DNA of 64,000 nt, taken from assembly GCA_963738665.1 (NCBI GenBank), contig CAVTXL010000002.1, positions 372,001 to 436,000 on the forward strand. The letters run 5' to 3'. This document shows positions 63,927 to 64,000 of this stretch, piece after piece (the first letter of the stretch is position 1; each line of letters starts with the position of its first letter). This stretch comes from JABDGM01 sp963738665 (GTDB taxonomy: Bacteria; Planctomycetota; Planctomycetia; Pirellulales; Lacipirellulaceae). Position numbers and translations under genes: made by a program. The notes below the pieces were generated by a model that worked only from the letters and a program-made list of their open reading frames with translations, did not search any database and had not been told where the DNA came from.

Positions 63927-64000
63927 GCCGGCGAAATAGGACGCTCGCCGCCGCTGTCCGGCGCGACAACGTCGCCGCGCGCACGGGCGTGGCGAGGGCC

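Overview
This 64 kb window looks like chromosomal DNA of a planctomycete, most likely in or near the order Pirellulales. This is inferred from gene content and high GC, not from a marker gene. Supporting features are an SHD1-domain secreted protein, a DUF5117-type metalloprotease, PEP-CTERM and dockerin secreted proteins, an RFSxRTLLI-type mini membrane protein, three small sigma factors with membrane or zinc-finger partners, FHA and Ser/Thr kinase signalling genes, large TPR proteins, and lipid A genes (lpxD, lpxI) of a diderm cell.

Layout: 0-5 kb is the end of a polysaccharide cluster (Wzy-like polymerase, glycosyltransferase, sulfotransferase, WbuB-like glycosyltransferase). 5-7.6 kb holds a secreted zinc metalloprotease. 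8.3-12 kb, on the minus strand, holds an MgtA-type P-type ATPase and a VIT-family metal transporter. 13-24 kb holds envelope and signalling genes: coiled-coil protein, FHA protein, Ser/Thr kinase with membrane segments, large membrane protein, ECF sigma factor and its small partner, a conserved Cys-rich protein and an SHD1 protein. 24-28 kb holds rsmD, a secreted cyclophilin, a Kelch protein and a DedA protein. 28.7-37.2 kb holds a LysR regulator, gltB and gltD. Two small cassettes, each bracketed by an inverted CACGCAGAG repeat, sit between gltB and gltD. 37-46.5 kb holds a DUF58/DUF4129 pair, a double PEP-CTERM protein with dockerin, lpxD, lpxI and an endonuclease/exonuclease/phosphatase-family protein.

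From 46.5 to 56.9 kb the window is an accessory, repeat-rich island. It contains a group II intron that has lost most of its reverse transcriptase, an IS5-type remnant, two inverted copies of an internally deleted IS110-type element around a sigma factor/membrane protein pair, a RAYT (Y1) transposase unit bounded by a perfect 22-bp inverted repeat, REP-like hairpins, and decayed genes. From 56.9 kb on, ordinary genes resume: a second sulfotransferase, an ECF sigma factor with a small downstream gene, and two large TPR proteins.

A strong technical feature is the number of single-base frameshifts in otherwise well conserved genes: four in gltB, three each in gltD and mgtA, and one or two in about a dozen others. 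Several fall in or next to short homopolymers, which suggests uncorrected sequencing indels rather than true pseudogenes. Such genes are given here as one CDS spanning all pieces, with the shift points stated.
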